A program made the translations under genes and the position numbers. This document shows positions 25,445-35,847 of a DNA stretch of 64,000 nucleotides, one piece after another. This stretch comes from Methylotenera oryzisoli (GTDB lineage Bacteria; Pseudomonadota; Gammaproteobacteria; Burkholderiales; Methylophilaceae), in assembly GCF_004661485.1 (NCBI RefSeq), contig NZ_PQVH01000012.1:124001-188000 (forward strand), written 5' to 3'. The stretch's first letter is position 1. The number at the start of each line of letters is the position of its first letter. The notes beneath the pieces are model-generated. The model worked only from the letters and a program-made list of their open reading frames with translations. It was not told the origin of the DNA and made no database searches.

Positions 25445-25834
25445 TTAATAAGTGCCAGCCTGAATAAACTCGACCTTATAGCCATCTGGGTCTTCAATAA
25501 AGGCAATCACGGTAGTGCCATGCATCATTGGCCCGGCCTCACGCACCACTTTGCCGCCAGCATTACGCACGGCTTCGCAGGCTTTGTAAGCATCATCAAC
25601 CTCGATGGCAATATGGCCGTAAGCCTTGCCCATGTCATAGCTTTCTACACCGTAGTTGTAGGTCAGCTCTAATACGGTATGGTCACTCTCAGCACCATAG
25701 CCCACAAAGGCCAAGGTAAATTGACCATCTGGGTAATCATGCTGACGTAATAACTTCATGCCTAACACTTCGGTATAAAACTTAATTGAGCGCTCCATGT
25801 TACCAACACGAAGCATAGTATGTAGCATGCGCAT
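25445..25834 (-). CDS. gloA: Lactoylglutathione lyase (glyoxalase I)
   Basis: A 129-residue GloA that converts the methylglyoxal-glutathione hemithioacetal to lactoylglutathione. [30 protein letters not shown] gives the first beta-alpha-beta unit with His5; [10 protein letters not shown] carries a Glu ligand, [10 protein letters not shown] a His, and [14 protein letters not shown] the last Glu, as in Ni(II)-type bacterial enzymes. Methylotrophs and sugar users both make methylglyoxal; no special context is visible. It lies between the ferredoxin and GIY-YIG genes on the same strand. Confidence 0.94.
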   Translation of the reverse strand: MRMLHTMLRVGNMERSIKFYTEVLGMKLLRQHDYPDGQFTLAFVGYGAESDHTVLELTYNYGVESYDMGKAYGHIAIEVDDAYKACEAVRNAGGKVVREAGPMMHGTTVIAFIEDPDGYKVEFIQAGTY

Positions 25835-25850
25835 TTACTGTCCTTAATTA

Positions 25851-27153
<1,303 letters not shown>

Positions 27154-27291
27154 ATAAAATGCGGTGCGATTGATTGCAATAAAACCGCATTTTACTATCA
27201 ATTCTCATCGCACCACATTGCAAATCACTGCCTTACTATCACGGCAATCAAATGCTTTCATTAATTTAAGCACAATGAGATGACATAAAAG

Positions 27292-28632
27292 TTACTGTGC
27301 GTTCGGGTCCCCTACAATCACAGTAACAAAGTTCTGAGTCTGCAAACGGCGATTAAATGCATCTTTAATTTGCGCAGCGGTCACACTCTCTACGTTTTTA
27401 TTGTACCCATCTAAATAATTTAGCGGTAATTTGTAAAAACCAATCACACTTAAATAATCCAAAATCTTCTTATTACTATCAATGCGCATCGGGAAACCGC
27501 CAATAATATTGGCTTTGGCTGCTTTTAGCTCTGCCTCGGTGACGCCATTTTTAAGAAATTTTTCCAGTGTTTCACGCACTAATACCAATGCGGCTTCTGC
27601 CTGATCTTTTTTAGTTTGTAAACCAATCTGGAACGGCCCTGCCTCAGCCATAGGCATGAAGTAACTGTATACGCTATACACCAAGCCACGCTTCTCGCGC
27701 ACCTCCTCTGTTAGTCTGGAAACAAATCCGCCGCCACCTAAAATATAGTTGCCTACATAAAGTGGGAACAAATCAGGATCATTACGCTTAATGCCTGTAT
27801 AACCCAATAGAATATGCGACTGAGATGCCGGATGCGCAATACGCTGCTCTTTTGCCTGACCAGGCGCGGTAACAGCGGCAATCGGCGCTGGTGCTGATGA
27901 TGCAGGTAATCCAGTACTGAGGCTTTCCGCAATCTGCTGTGCTTGCTCGCGCGTTACATCGCCAATAATGGCAATGACTGCACCCTTGGCACCGTAAAAC
28001 TGCTGATAAAACGCACGTAAATCATCAGGCTTAATTGCAGCTACTGTATCAATTTCACCGCTGTCATCCAGGCTGTACGGGTGGGTGCCATATAGCGCTG
28101 ACATAAACGCTTTTGTTGAAATACTTTCTGGCTGTGTCGCAGACTCTTGCAAGCCTGAAATAATCCGTGCCTTCTCACGCGCTAACACGGCGTCAGGAAA
28201 GTCTGGTTTTTGCAGTATCTGCGTAAAAACATTGAGTGCCTGTAACCGCTCACGCTCACTACTTAACGTACGTAACGATAATGCAGCACGATCCGCATCA
28301 AAACTACCGCCTAACACCGCCCCTACGTCGGCAAATTTATTGGCAATCGCTTCATCGCTCATACCGGCAGCGCCTAATGTCATCAAGTAGCGCGTAATGC
28401 TTGCCACTCCGGATTTTTCTAACGTATCACGCGCACTGCCTGCAGCAAAGTTCACACTTAAATCTAAAATCGGTAAATCATGGTTTTCTACAAAATACAC
28501 GGCTGAGCCAGCTGAAGTTTGCCATTGCTCGATCTTAACCGCTGCTTGTACGCTGGTTGCTGCAAACATTGCCGCAGTGCTGATCATTAAAAAACCTGAT
28601 GCTACTATTCTTTTTATATATTGCAAATTCAT
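27292..28632 (-). CDS. M16-family peptidase-like protein, inactive partner type
   Basis: A 446-residue periplasmic protein with a signal peptide (hydrophobic core about 12-28, ending VQA). The M16 fold is clear (NHDLPILDLSVNFAAGSARD; GGGGFVSRLTEEVREKRGLVYSVYSYF), but the HxxEH zinc motif is replaced (SGVASITRYL), so it is probably the non-catalytic partner of the upstream gene. The ATG at 28632 is preceded by AAGG eight bases away; an upstream TTG is less likely. The pair is typical of proteobacterial operons next to ftsY-ftsEX or rsmD, seen here in the order M16(active)-M16(inactive)-rsmD-coaD. Confidence 0.88.
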   Translation of the reverse strand: MNLQYIKRIVASGFLMISTAAMFAATSVQAAVKIEQWQTSAGSAVYFVENHDLPILDLSVNFAAGSARDTLEKSGVASITRYLMTLGAAGMSDEAIANKFADVGAVLGGSFDADRAALSLRTLSSERERLQALNVFTQILQKPDFPDAVLAREKARIISGLQESATQPESISTKAFMSALYGTHPYSLDDSGEIDTVAAIKPDDLRAFYQQFYGAKGAVIAIIGDVTREQAQQIAESLSTGLPASSAPAPIAAVTAPGQAKEQRIAHPASQSHILLGYTGIKRNDPDLFPLYVGNYILGGGGFVSRLTEEVREKRGLVYSVYSYFMPMAEAGPFQIGLQTKKDQAEAALVLVRETLEKFLKNGVTEAELKAAKANIIGGFPMRIDSNKKILDYLSVIGFYKLPLNYLDGYNKNVESVTAAQIKDAFNRRLQTQNFVTVIVGDPNAQ

Positions 28633-28667
28633 TATTTTTACCTTAAAAATCAAAGTGTAATGTCTAA

Positions 28668-30029
28668 TTAATGCACGTGCGGCTTACCCTGCGGCTTTGC
28701 ATTCGGTGCAATCGGCTGCGGGTCTAGTGTCGCAATGGTTAGGTTATCCTGATGCAAATATTTTTTTGCCACTGCTTGTACTTGCTCCGCCGTCACCGCG
28801 CGCAATTTGTTAGGGTAATCTTCTAGCATTTTCCAAGAGAATCCGATGGTTTCTATCGTGCCAAGCTGCATGCCTTGATAAAACATGGAGTCTCGTTGGT
28901 ACACATCCGCAGCAATCACGCCAGCTTTAACACGATCAAGCTCTTGCTGCGAAACACCTGTCTTCTTGATTTTCTCAACCTGCTCAATTAAAGCCTGCTC
29001 TAACTCAAGCACAGTTTTACCTTCGCTTGGTGTGCCATCTAGTGAAAATAAGCTTTGACGACCACGCGCCAATAGGTCGTAACCTGCGTCCACATCTATC
29101 GCCAATTGCGTATCTCGCACTAGCGTTTGATTTAAACGTGCGGCAGGGTTGCCACTTAATACGCCAGCCAACACTTCTAAGGCATAAGGCTCCCAGTCTG
29201 ACTCAGGGTTAACTACAGGCGGCACATGGTAGCCCATCAACAAGTATGGTAGCTTTGCTGGCGCTTTTACCACCACGCGCCGCTCACCTAGCTGGACAGG
29301 CTCTACTTGCGGTTTACGTTCAGGCAATGCCTTAGGTTTTATTTTGCCAAAATATTGTTTTGCCAACTGATAAACATCATCGGCTTTCACATCGCCGACC
29401 ACTACCAGCGTCGCGTTATTAGGCGCGTACCAATTGTGATACCACTCGCGCGCATCAGCAACGGTCATATTTTCCAGATCATTCATGAAGCCAATCACGG
29501 GGCGTGAATACGGGTGTGCGCGATACACTACGCCTTGAAATGCCTCATTTACCTGAGATTGCGGTTTATCATCAGTGCGCCAGCGCCGCTCTTCCATCAC
29601 CACTTTAATCTCTTTAGAGAATTCCTCTTCACTTAACTGCAGATTTTCCATGCGGTCAGCTTCTAGCTTGAAGGAAAGGGGTAAGTGTGATTTTTCCAGT
29701 TGCTGGAAATAGCAAGTGTAGTCGGTGCTGGTAAAGGCGTTTTCTTTACCGCCGGCGGCCGCAATTAAACGTGAGAACTGCCCTGCAGGCACCTTTTTCG
29801 TCCCCTTAAACATCATATGCTCAAGTACATGTGCCACACCGGTTTTACCATTGACTTCATCCAGACTGCCTGCGCGATACCACACTTGGGACACCACGAC
29901 CGGTGCACGATGGTCTTCCTGTACCACCAACTTAAGGCCGTTATCCAGCTTATATTCTTTAATGAGTGGATTAGCAAAAACAGCGACGGGCATTACTAAC
30001 AAAAGTAGTAAAAAACATTTTGTACGCAC
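28668..30029 (-). CDS. M16-family zinc peptidase, catalytic
   Basis: A 453-residue periplasmic insulinase-like peptidase. The signal peptide is RTKCFLLLLLVMPVAVFA; the inverted zinc motif HVLEH follows (His67, Glu70, His71), and EADRMENLQLSEEEF carries the third Glu ligand. The GTG at 30029 is chosen because CTGGAG stands ten bases before it and the signal peptide then starts at the N-terminus; the longer TTG-initiated frame would put a polar stretch before it. It is divergent from ftsY, and 35 bases separate it from the partner gene. Substrate unknown. Confidence 0.9.
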   Translation of the reverse strand: MRTKCFLLLLLVMPVAVFANPLIKEYKLDNGLKLVVQEDHRAPVVVSQVWYRAGSLDEVNGKTGVAHVLEHMMFKGTKKVPAGQFSRLIAAAGGKENAFTSTDYTCYFQQLEKSHLPLSFKLEADRMENLQLSEEEFSKEIKVVMEERRWRTDDKPQSQVNEAFQGVVYRAHPYSRPVIGFMNDLENMTVADAREWYHNWYAPNNATLVVVGDVKADDVYQLAKQYFGKIKPKALPERKPQVEPVQLGERRVVVKAPAKLPYLLMGYHVPPVVNPESDWEPYALEVLAGVLSGNPAARLNQTLVRDTQLAIDVDAGYDLLARGRQSLFSLDGTPSEGKTVLELEQALIEQVEKIKKTGVSQQELDRVKAGVIAADVYQRDSMFYQGMQLGTIETIGFSWKMLEDYPNKLRAVTAEQVQAVAKKYLHQDNLTIATLDPQPIAPNAKPQGKPHVH

Positions 30030-30252
30030 AGGACTAAATCTCCAGTTATTGTGATCAATATTCAAAAGCTAACATCTGCTCAAAAGATGCATTGAATGCA
30101 GACTTTGGGACAAGGATACCACCGACTTAGTTCAGCCTTGCTGGCATCTCAATAAATTACTGGCGTGATTTTAAGATTGAGCAATATCAACCATCAACAC
30201 AGCACTATTAAAAATACATAAACATTCATTAACATACATCAAATGAACTGGT

Positions 30253-30279
30253 TTGCCACAAGCGAAATTAAGCTAAAAT
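30253..30279 (+). promoter_or_regulatory. Candidate ftsY promoter
   Basis: TTGCCA at 30253-30258 and TAAAAT at 30274-30279 with a 15-base spacer (or TTTGCC with 16) lie just upstream of ftsY. The start codon has almost no ribosome-binding site, so initiation may depend on the leader. Confidence 0.4.
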
Positions 30280-30306
30280 AGTGCTACTAAACTCAGTTAA
30301 AAATTT

Positions 30307-31287
30307 ATGTTCGATTTTTTCAAAAAAGACAAAACGCCAGTTGCCGCAGAGGCTAGCCCCATAGATGCAACTCCCAGCCAAAGCTGGGCTGCTCGCTTAA
30401 AACAAGGCTTAGCAAAGACCAGAAATCAGCTGGGTAACCAACTTGCCAGTATCTTTGGTGGCGGCAAAATTGATGCAGAGGTTTATGAAGAATTAGAGAC
30501 CATACTCCTCACCTCAGATGTAGGCATCAATGCCACCCAGCACTTACTGGATGACATCAAAGGCCGTGTAAAACGCCAAAGCCTAGACGACACAGTGCAA
30601 CTCAAGGCGGCATTAAAGGATGCACTATCTGACTTACTTTCTCCGCTAGAGCAACCATTAGTCACAACCAATCATCAACCATTTATTATTATGCTGGCTG
30701 GTGTCAATGGCGCGGGCAAAACCACTACTATCGGCAAATTAGCCAAGCTATTTCAATCAGAAGGCAAGAGTGTACTGATTGCTGCTGGCGATACGTTTAG
30801 AGCAGCAGCACGCGAGCAATTACAAATTTGGGGTGAGCGTAACAATGTACATGTGGTTGCGCAAACCAGCGGCGACCCTGCGGCAGTGATGTTTGACGCA
30901 ATCAACTCGGCACGTGCAAAAAATATAGATATTGTGCTGGCAGATACCGCAGGGCGCTTACCGACACAAATGCACCTGATGGATGAAATTGCAAAAGTAA
31001 AACGTGTAATGGATAAAGCCCTGCCTGGCGCGCCACATGAAGTGTTGCTGGTATTAGATGCCAACACTGGGCAAAACGCAGTATCTCAAGTGAAAATTTT
31101 TGATGACGCCTTGGGCGTGACAGGCTTAGTACTCAGCAAGCTGGATGGCACGGCAAAAGGCGGGGTGATTGCCGCCATCGCGCAGGCGCGACCGATTCCG
31201 ATTCGCTATATTGGGATTGGCGAGGCCATCGACGATCTCAGGCCGTTTAATGCCAATGAGTTTATTGACGCGATGATCGAGTCGTAA
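30307..31287 (+). CDS. ftsY: Signal recognition particle receptor FtsY
   Basis: A 326-residue SRP receptor GTPase that docks ribosome-SRP complexes on the inner membrane. A short acidic-basic N-terminal region (1-40) replaces the long A domain of E. coli; the NG domain follows with GVNGAGKTTTIGKLAK (about 136-151), AGDTFRAAAREQL, DTAGRLPTQ and TKLDGTAKGG-like SKLDGTAKGG. It is first in ftsY-ftsE-ftsX, the usual proteobacterial order. rpoH, often next in gamma- and betaproteobacteria, is not found here. Confidence 0.96.
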   Translation: MFDFFKKDKTPVAAEASPIDATPSQSWAARLKQGLAKTRNQLGNQLASIFGGGKIDAEVYEELETILLTSDVGINATQHLLDDIKGRVKRQSLDDTVQLKAALKDALSDLLSPLEQPLVTTNHQPFIIMLAGVNGAGKTTTIGKLAKLFQSEGKSVLIAAGDTFRAAAREQLQIWGERNNVHVVAQTSGDPAAVMFDAINSARAKNIDIVLADTAGRLPTQMHLMDEIAKVKRVMDKALPGAPHEVLLVLDANTGQNAVSQVKIFDDALGVTGLVLSKLDGTAKGGVIAAIAQARPIPIRYIGIGEAIDDLRPFNANEFIDAMIES

Positions 31288-31331
31288 ACTATTTTTAATC
31301 CGCGTGCATATATTAAGACTAAAATACCAGC

Positions 31332-32045
31332 ATGATTCAATTTGATAAAGTCACCAAGCGCTACCCAGGTAGCGATGAAATACTCAAAAACATTAGCTTT
31401 AACATTGATGCTGGTGAGTTTGTGTTTCTGACCGGTCACTCCGGTGCCGGTAAAAGCACGCTGTTAAAACTGATTGCAGCCACAGAGCGCCCCACTAGCG
31501 GCACGGTATTAATTGCCAATCAAAATGTCAGCCAGTTAAAACCTTCTGCCATCCCATTTCTACGCCGTCGCTTTGGTTTGATTTTCCAGGATCATAAGTT
31601 ACTCTACGATAGAAACTGTTTTGAAAACGTAATTTTACCTTTACACATCAACGGCATATCCGGACAAGAGGCAGCCAAGCGTGTGCGTGCCGCGTTAGAT
31701 AAAGTAGGCTTGCTGCATAAAGAAAAAGCCATGCCCATCACACTATCCGGTGGCGAACAGCAACGTTTGGCAATCGCACGTGCAGTGGTCAGCCGCCCAT
31801 CTATCCTACTTGCGGATGAGCCGACCGGTAATTTAGACGCAAGCTATGCAGCAGACATTATGGCAATTTTCTATGCCTTTAACCAAGTTGGGGTCACCGT
31901 GATCATGTCTACACATGACGCTCTAGGCATGAGCACCGCACAAAACCGCGTGCTGCACATTAACCAAGGCTCATTGAGCGAGCCTTTACTCAACACATCC
32001 AACTTTAACCAAGAGTCATCCTCTATCGAGCGTTTTACATCATGA
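31332..32045 (+). CDS. ftsE: Cell-division ABC transporter ATPase FtsE
   Basis: A 237-residue ABC ATPase. Walker A is GHSGAGKSTLLK (about 36-47), the signature LSGGEQQRLAIARA (about 138-151) and Walker B ILLADEPTGNLD (about 159-170). FtsE with FtsX activates periplasmic amidases at the septum rather than transporting a solute (known). Its stop overlaps the ftsX start (ATGA). Confidence 0.96.
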   Translation: MIQFDKVTKRYPGSDEILKNISFNIDAGEFVFLTGHSGAGKSTLLKLIAATERPTSGTVLIANQNVSQLKPSAIPFLRRRFGLIFQDHKLLYDRNCFENVILPLHINGISGQEAAKRVRAALDKVGLLHKEKAMPITLSGGEQQRLAIARAVVSRPSILLADEPTGNLDASYAADIMAIFYAFNQVGVTVIMSTHDALGMSTAQNRVLHINQGSLSEPLLNTSNFNQESSSIERFTS

Positions 32046-32962
32046 GTAACTGGCTAAACCAACATATACAAACCCTTAAGCTGGTACTTAAGCGCATGCA
32101 AGCCAATACGCTGTCAACGTTTATGATCTGTCTGGTGATTGGGGTGGCAATGTGCCTGCCCAGCTTATTTTATTTGGCGGTAGATAACTTATCAAAACTT
32201 ACAGACCACATACAAAAAGACACAGAAATCAGCCTGTTTCTCAATGTGGAAGCTGGTGCTGGCGCGATTAAAACAATTGAACGTCAACTAGCACAGAATG
32301 AAGAGATTGAGCGCTTTCACTTAGTGACAAAAGAGGAAGCCTGGAAACAACTACAGCTTAAATCACAAAGTAATCAGGATGTTAACGACGCCGTATCGCA
32401 GTTGGGCAAGAACCCATTGCCTGATGCATTTTTCATTCAAGCCAAATCCGCCGACCCAGATAGCTTGATTCAACTCAAAGACACACTGCAAAACCTACCC
32501 AACGTAGAACTAGCGCTATTAAATACCGAATGGGTAAAACGCCTATCATCATTACTGAGCTTAGGTAAAAAGCTAATCTCCATGATTGCCGGCTTATTGG
32601 CGATTGTATTGCTGGTGATTATCGGCAACACAGTACGCATGCAAATCTTGACGCAAAAAGATGAAATTGAAGTGAGCAACCTGATTGGGGCGACTAGCAG
32701 TTTTATACGCATGCCCTTTTTATATGCCGGTGCACTATACGGACTATTTGGTGGGTTAATGGCAGTACTGATGCTGATAGGGATTATTCACGTGTTCAAT
32801 CTCTCCATGTCGCAAATCGCCCATTTGTATAGCAATGACTTCAGCTTATCGTTATTCAATTTACAGCTGTTTCTAGCAGTTATCATTATTGCAGTCTGTA
32901 TAGGCTGGGCTGGGTCATACATCGCAGTATCACGTGCGATTGCAAGCTACAAAATCAACTAA
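32042..32962 (+). CDS. ftsX: Cell-division ABC transporter permease FtsX
   Basis: A 306-residue membrane protein with four transmembrane segments (about 23-45, 178-200, 230-250, 275-298) and a periplasmic loop of about 130 residues after the first helix, which in the family contacts amidase activators. NTVRMQILTQKDEIEVSNLIGAT is the FtsX-typical cytoplasmic loop that couples to FtsE. It is co-translated with ftsE. A weak 7-bp inverted repeat (32991-33011) follows about 30 bases after the stop. Confidence 0.95.
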   Translation: MSNWLNQHIQTLKLVLKRMQANTLSTFMICLVIGVAMCLPSLFYLAVDNLSKLTDHIQKDTEISLFLNVEAGAGAIKTIERQLAQNEEIERFHLVTKEEAWKQLQLKSQSNQDVNDAVSQLGKNPLPDAFFIQAKSADPDSLIQLKDTLQNLPNVELALLNTEWVKRLSSLLSLGKKLISMIAGLLAIVLLVIIGNTVRMQILTQKDEIEVSNLIGATSSFIRMPFLYAGALYGLFGGLMAVLMLIGIIHVFNLSMSQIAHLYSNDFSLSLFNLQLFLAVIIIAVCIGWAGSYIAVSRAIASYKIN

Positions 32963-33032
32963 TGCCTGCCTCACGATAACGCACGCCTGAACGCCTGAGT
33001 ACAACAGGCGTCAATCATCTTATGCGCCATCA

Positions 33033-33052
33033 TTAAGCTTGAGTTAAGCTTA
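33033..33052 (+). promoter_or_regulatory. PmrA/QseB-like direct-repeat operator of the PepSY-RR-HK operon
   Basis: TTAAGCTTGAGTTAAGCTTA contains TTAAGCTT twice with an 11-bp period; with the preceding A it fits the PmrA-type pattern ATTAAG-N5-(A/G)TTAAG. It lies about 80 bases before the PepSY-protein start. An almost identical copy, in the same orientation relative to its gene, occurs at 35828-35847. Confidence 0.7.
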
Positions 33053-33133
33053 CGCATGCACAATACATGACCATGACCTTCACTTGGAGTCTTTGCTAAA
33101 GCAGCAACTAGCCCTTAGCAAATAAAGCATATT

Positions 33134-33463
33134 ATGATGAAAAAACTCGGCATTTTTGTATTGTTAACTGTAGCATGCGTATTGTTAGCAGCTACTTTTA
33201 CTTTCACCAACAATTCAGCAAAAGCTGATATTAATCAGCAAACTGCACGTCAGCTATTAAGTGCAGGAAAAATACTCCCTTTAGAAAAAATCACCAAACT
33301 AGCCAAAGAAATTAAACCTGGTGAAGTGCTGGAAACTGAGCTTGAGCACAAAAAAGGCATGTATATTTATGAGGTAGAACTGCTGGATGCACATAGCCAA
33401 GTTTGGGAAATCAAACTGGATGCAAAAACCGGCAAGCTCATCAAAATGGAACTTGAGGATTAA
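33134..33463 (+). CDS. Exported PepSY-domain protein
   Basis: A 109-residue protein with an N-terminal signal or anchor segment (about 4-24) and one PepSY domain (about 36-108: IKPGEVLETELEHKKGMYIYEVELLDAHSQVWEIKLDAKTG). PepSY domains bind or modulate periplasmic peptidases and sensors. It lies 3 bases before the response regulator gene and shares an operator with the other PepSY gene at 35465, so it may act as an accessory sensor or regulator for the downstream kinase. A second ATG follows the first immediately. Confidence 0.85.
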   Translation: MMKKLGIFVLLTVACVLLAATFTFTNNSAKADINQQTARQLLSAGKILPLEKITKLAKEIKPGEVLETELEHKKGMYIYEVELLDAHSQVWEIKLDAKTGKLIKMELED

Positions 33464-33466
33464 CCC

Positions 33467-34132
33467 ATGCGTTTGCTTTTGGTTGAAGACGACCCCATAC
33501 TCGGCAAACAGCTGCAAACCAGCCTACAGCGCGCGGGTTATGCCACAGACTTAGCCACTGATGGTATAGAAGCAGAAATACAGGGTAAGTTAGAACCTTA
33601 TGATTTAGCTATACTGGATTTAGGCCTGCCCAAACGCAATGGATTAGAGATATTGACACACTGGCGCAATGCGCAAATCAACACACCGGTCATCATTCTC
33701 ACCGCCCGGGGCGGATGGCAGGACAAAGTGGCTGGATTTAACACGGGGGCGGATGACTATGTCAGCAAACCCTTCCAAATTGAAGAACTGCTGGCACGTA
33801 TCAGTGCCGTATTGAAACGCAGTATGCTAAATCAGGCAAGCGAGTTGCACGCTGCGCAATTCAAGCTGAACGAGCAGACGCAAACCGTGATATTTGGCGA
33901 TGGCACTCAGCATAACCTCACCAACGTAGAGTTCAGGCTGCTGCGCTATTTTATGCTGCACCCTGGGCATATTCTGTCTAAATCGGTATTAACAGAGCAT
34001 GTATATGAATATGATGCAGATAAAGACAGCAATGTGATTGAAGTTTACGTCAACCGCCTGCGCCAGAAGATTGGTAGCCATCTCATACAAACCCGGCGCG
34101 GCCAAGGTTATGTGTTCGGAGTTAGCTCTTAA
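33467..34132 (+). CDS. OmpR-family response regulator (PmrA/QseB/PhoP-like)
   Basis: A 221-residue regulator. The receiver domain has LLVEDD at the N-terminus, phosphoacceptor Asp in AILDLGLP (about Asp51), Thr in ILTAR and Lys in SKPF. The winged-helix DNA-binding domain (about 125-220) includes EFRLLRYFMLHPGHILSK and VYVNRLRQKIG. It is the best candidate to bind the direct-repeat operators at 33033 and 35828. Its stop overlaps the kinase start by one base. Confidence 0.93.
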   Translation: MRLLLVEDDPILGKQLQTSLQRAGYATDLATDGIEAEIQGKLEPYDLAILDLGLPKRNGLEILTHWRNAQINTPVIILTARGGWQDKVAGFNTGADDYVSKPFQIEELLARISAVLKRSMLNQASELHAAQFKLNEQTQTVIFGDGTQHNLTNVEFRLLRYFMLHPGHILSKSVLTEHVYEYDADKDSNVIEVYVNRLRQKIGSHLIQTRRGQGYVFGVSS

Positions 34133-35463
34133 TGCACTCACTCAAAGGCAGGTTATCATGGAGCATCACGCTTAGCTTGGTATTGTTGCTATTGCTACAA
34201 TGGCTAGTGGTTAGCTATGCGATTAATAAACTCAGTGAAGATCAGCTGATCAAACGTCTGGAGCATGAAGGGGAAAGCCTCCTTGCGAGCGCCAGATTAA
34301 ATGCATCTAACCAACTGGAAATTGACGCACAGCGCTTAAGTGCCATTTACCAGCGTCCATTCTCAGGCAATTACTATGTGGTCATTTCTGGGCAGCAGCG
34401 CTTAATTTCCCGCTCACTGTGGGATACCGACATTAGCGTCACTTCCTTAGCTGCAGGTGAGCAGCAATTAATTTACCGCCAAGGCCCAGAACAGCAGTCT
34501 TTGCTGATTGTGGCTCATGGCTACCAAAAGCAAACGCTGCCAATCACGATAGCCATTGCTGAAAACCTTGGCCCGCTAAAAGCCAGTATTGAACGCTTTC
34601 AGCTGATTTATGCCGCCATCTCGTTGCTTGGCCTCATCCTTTTACTCGCGATACAACGCCTGATGATACACCGCGCACTTCTACCACTAAAAGAGATGCA
34701 AAGCGACATTGCCAAACTAGAGCGTGGCGAGGCTGACCAAATTGCTTCAAAAGGCCCAGAAGAAATTGCACCGCTTATTACAGAGCTTAACCACCTATTG
34801 CATACGGTGCAACAGAAGTCCAAACGTTCCCGAGAGTCTCTAGGCAACTTAGCACACGCCCTCAAAACCAAACTGACGCTGCTGAACCAAACAGCGGAAC
34901 GCGCAGAAATTGATGGCCTACCCGAGATTCGCACATCCATTTATGCGGTGACAGCATCACTAGACCAAATTATCGAACGCGAACTCAAACGCGCGCGTTT
35001 AGTGGGCAATGCAAAACCTATGCAGCAGGTGGATTTAAAAACCGAGATTGCACAGCTGACGCATACCATGCGTATGATTTATCAAACCAAAACCGTGAAT
35101 ATCACGTGGGAAGTCGCAGAAGGGACAAGGTTTCATGGCGATGGTGAAGACCTATTAGAAATACTGGGCAACTTGCTAGATAACGCTTGTAAATGGTGCG
35201 CACGCAATGTGTCACTGACAGTCACTGGCAATGAAGCACCTATTTTTGTAGTAGAAGATGACGGCCCAGGCTGCCCAGTGCATGAGCTGAACTCACTCAC
35301 ACAACGAGGCTTTAGAGCAGATGAAACGGTTGCTGGTAGCGGCTTAGGACTTGCCATCGTGTACGACATTGCAAACAGCTACGAGGCTAAGCTCAGCTTT
35401 AGTCGCTCAGCCGCGCTTGGCGGCTTACGCGTTGAAATTAGATTTAGCCCTCGTATCCCTTAA
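34132..35463 (+). CDS. Sensor histidine kinase with variant H-box
   Basis: A 443-residue membrane kinase: TM1 about 10-31, periplasmic sensor about 32-155, TM2 about 157-176, HAMP about 177-230, H-box LAHALKTKL with His242, then N-box NLLDNACKWC, G1 EDDGPG and G2 GSGLGLAIV. The residue after HALKT is Lys247, where most kinases, including PhoQ/QseC relatives, have Pro. That Pro contributes to helix kink and phosphatase activity in many kinases, so the substitution may alter the kinase/phosphatase balance (inference). Coupled to the response regulator gene. Confidence 0.9.
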   Translation: MHSLKGRLSWSITLSLVLLLLLQWLVVSYAINKLSEDQLIKRLEHEGESLLASARLNASNQLEIDAQRLSAIYQRPFSGNYYVVISGQQRLISRSLWDTDISVTSLAAGEQQLIYRQGPEQQSLLIVAHGYQKQTLPITIAIAENLGPLKASIERFQLIYAAISLLGLILLLAIQRLMIHRALLPLKEMQSDIAKLERGEADQIASKGPEEIAPLITELNHLLHTVQQKSKRSRESLGNLAHALKTKLTLLNQTAERAEIDGLPEIRTSIYAVTASLDQIIERELKRARLVGNAKPMQQVDLKTEIAQLTHTMRMIYQTKTVNITWEVAEGTRFHGDGEDLLEILGNLLDNACKWCARNVSLTVTGNEAPIFVVEDDGPGCPVHELNSLTQRGFRADETVAGSGLGLAIVYDIANSYEAKLSFSRSAALGGLRVEIRFSPRIP

Positions 35464-35464
35464 C

Positions 35465-35785
35465 CTAAAACCACTCGCGGCTCACATCACGTACCGCACC
35501 GGTTTTTGCATCCACTAACACCTCCCACTCACGACCATCAGCATCTACGATCTCAAACTCATAATCCCAGCCTTTGCCAAACCTTCTATTTTCCAGATCG
35601 ACATCGGCTACCGCGCCAGGCTTTGCAGCCAACGCTTTGGTTCTTGCCTGCTCTAAAGTAATTAACCCTAACTCTTTTGAGATAGCTTCAATTTCATGAA
35701 TATCATCATCTGCAAATGCTAATGGTGATAATAAGCTAAGTGAAATAAGTGATGCTAAGGTCAATGTATGGATTGATTTTCTCAT
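35465..35785 (-). CDS. Exported PepSY-domain protein
   Basis: A 106-residue protein with a cleavable signal peptide (core LTLASLISLSLLSPLAFA) and a PepSY domain (about 45-104: KPGAVADVDLENRRFGKGWDYEFEIVDADGREWEVLVDAKTG). It ends 1 base after the histidine kinase stop on the opposite strand. AGGAG lies 8 bases before the ATG. Its upstream region carries the same operator as the PepSY-RR-HK operon, so it is likely a member of that regulon and perhaps a feedback modulator. Confidence 0.87.
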   Translation of the reverse strand: MRKSIHTLTLASLISLSLLSPLAFADDDIHEIEAISKELGLITLEQARTKALAAKPGAVADVDLENRRFGKGWDYEFEIVDADGREWEVLVDAKTGAVRDVSREWF

Positions 35786-35827
35786 GATGTAACTCCTGTA
35801 ATAAATGGTGAGTACACTTTATGCACC

Positions 35828-35847
35828 TAAGCTTAAATCAAGCTTAA
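35828..35847 (-). promoter_or_regulatory. PmrA/QseB-like direct-repeat operator of the second PepSY gene
   Basis: On the minus strand the sequence is TTAAGCTTGATTTAAGCTTA, 19 of 20 identical to the box at 33033-33052. The half-sites TTAAG are again 11 bp apart. It lies about 43 bases upstream of the PepSY start codon. Confidence 0.7.
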
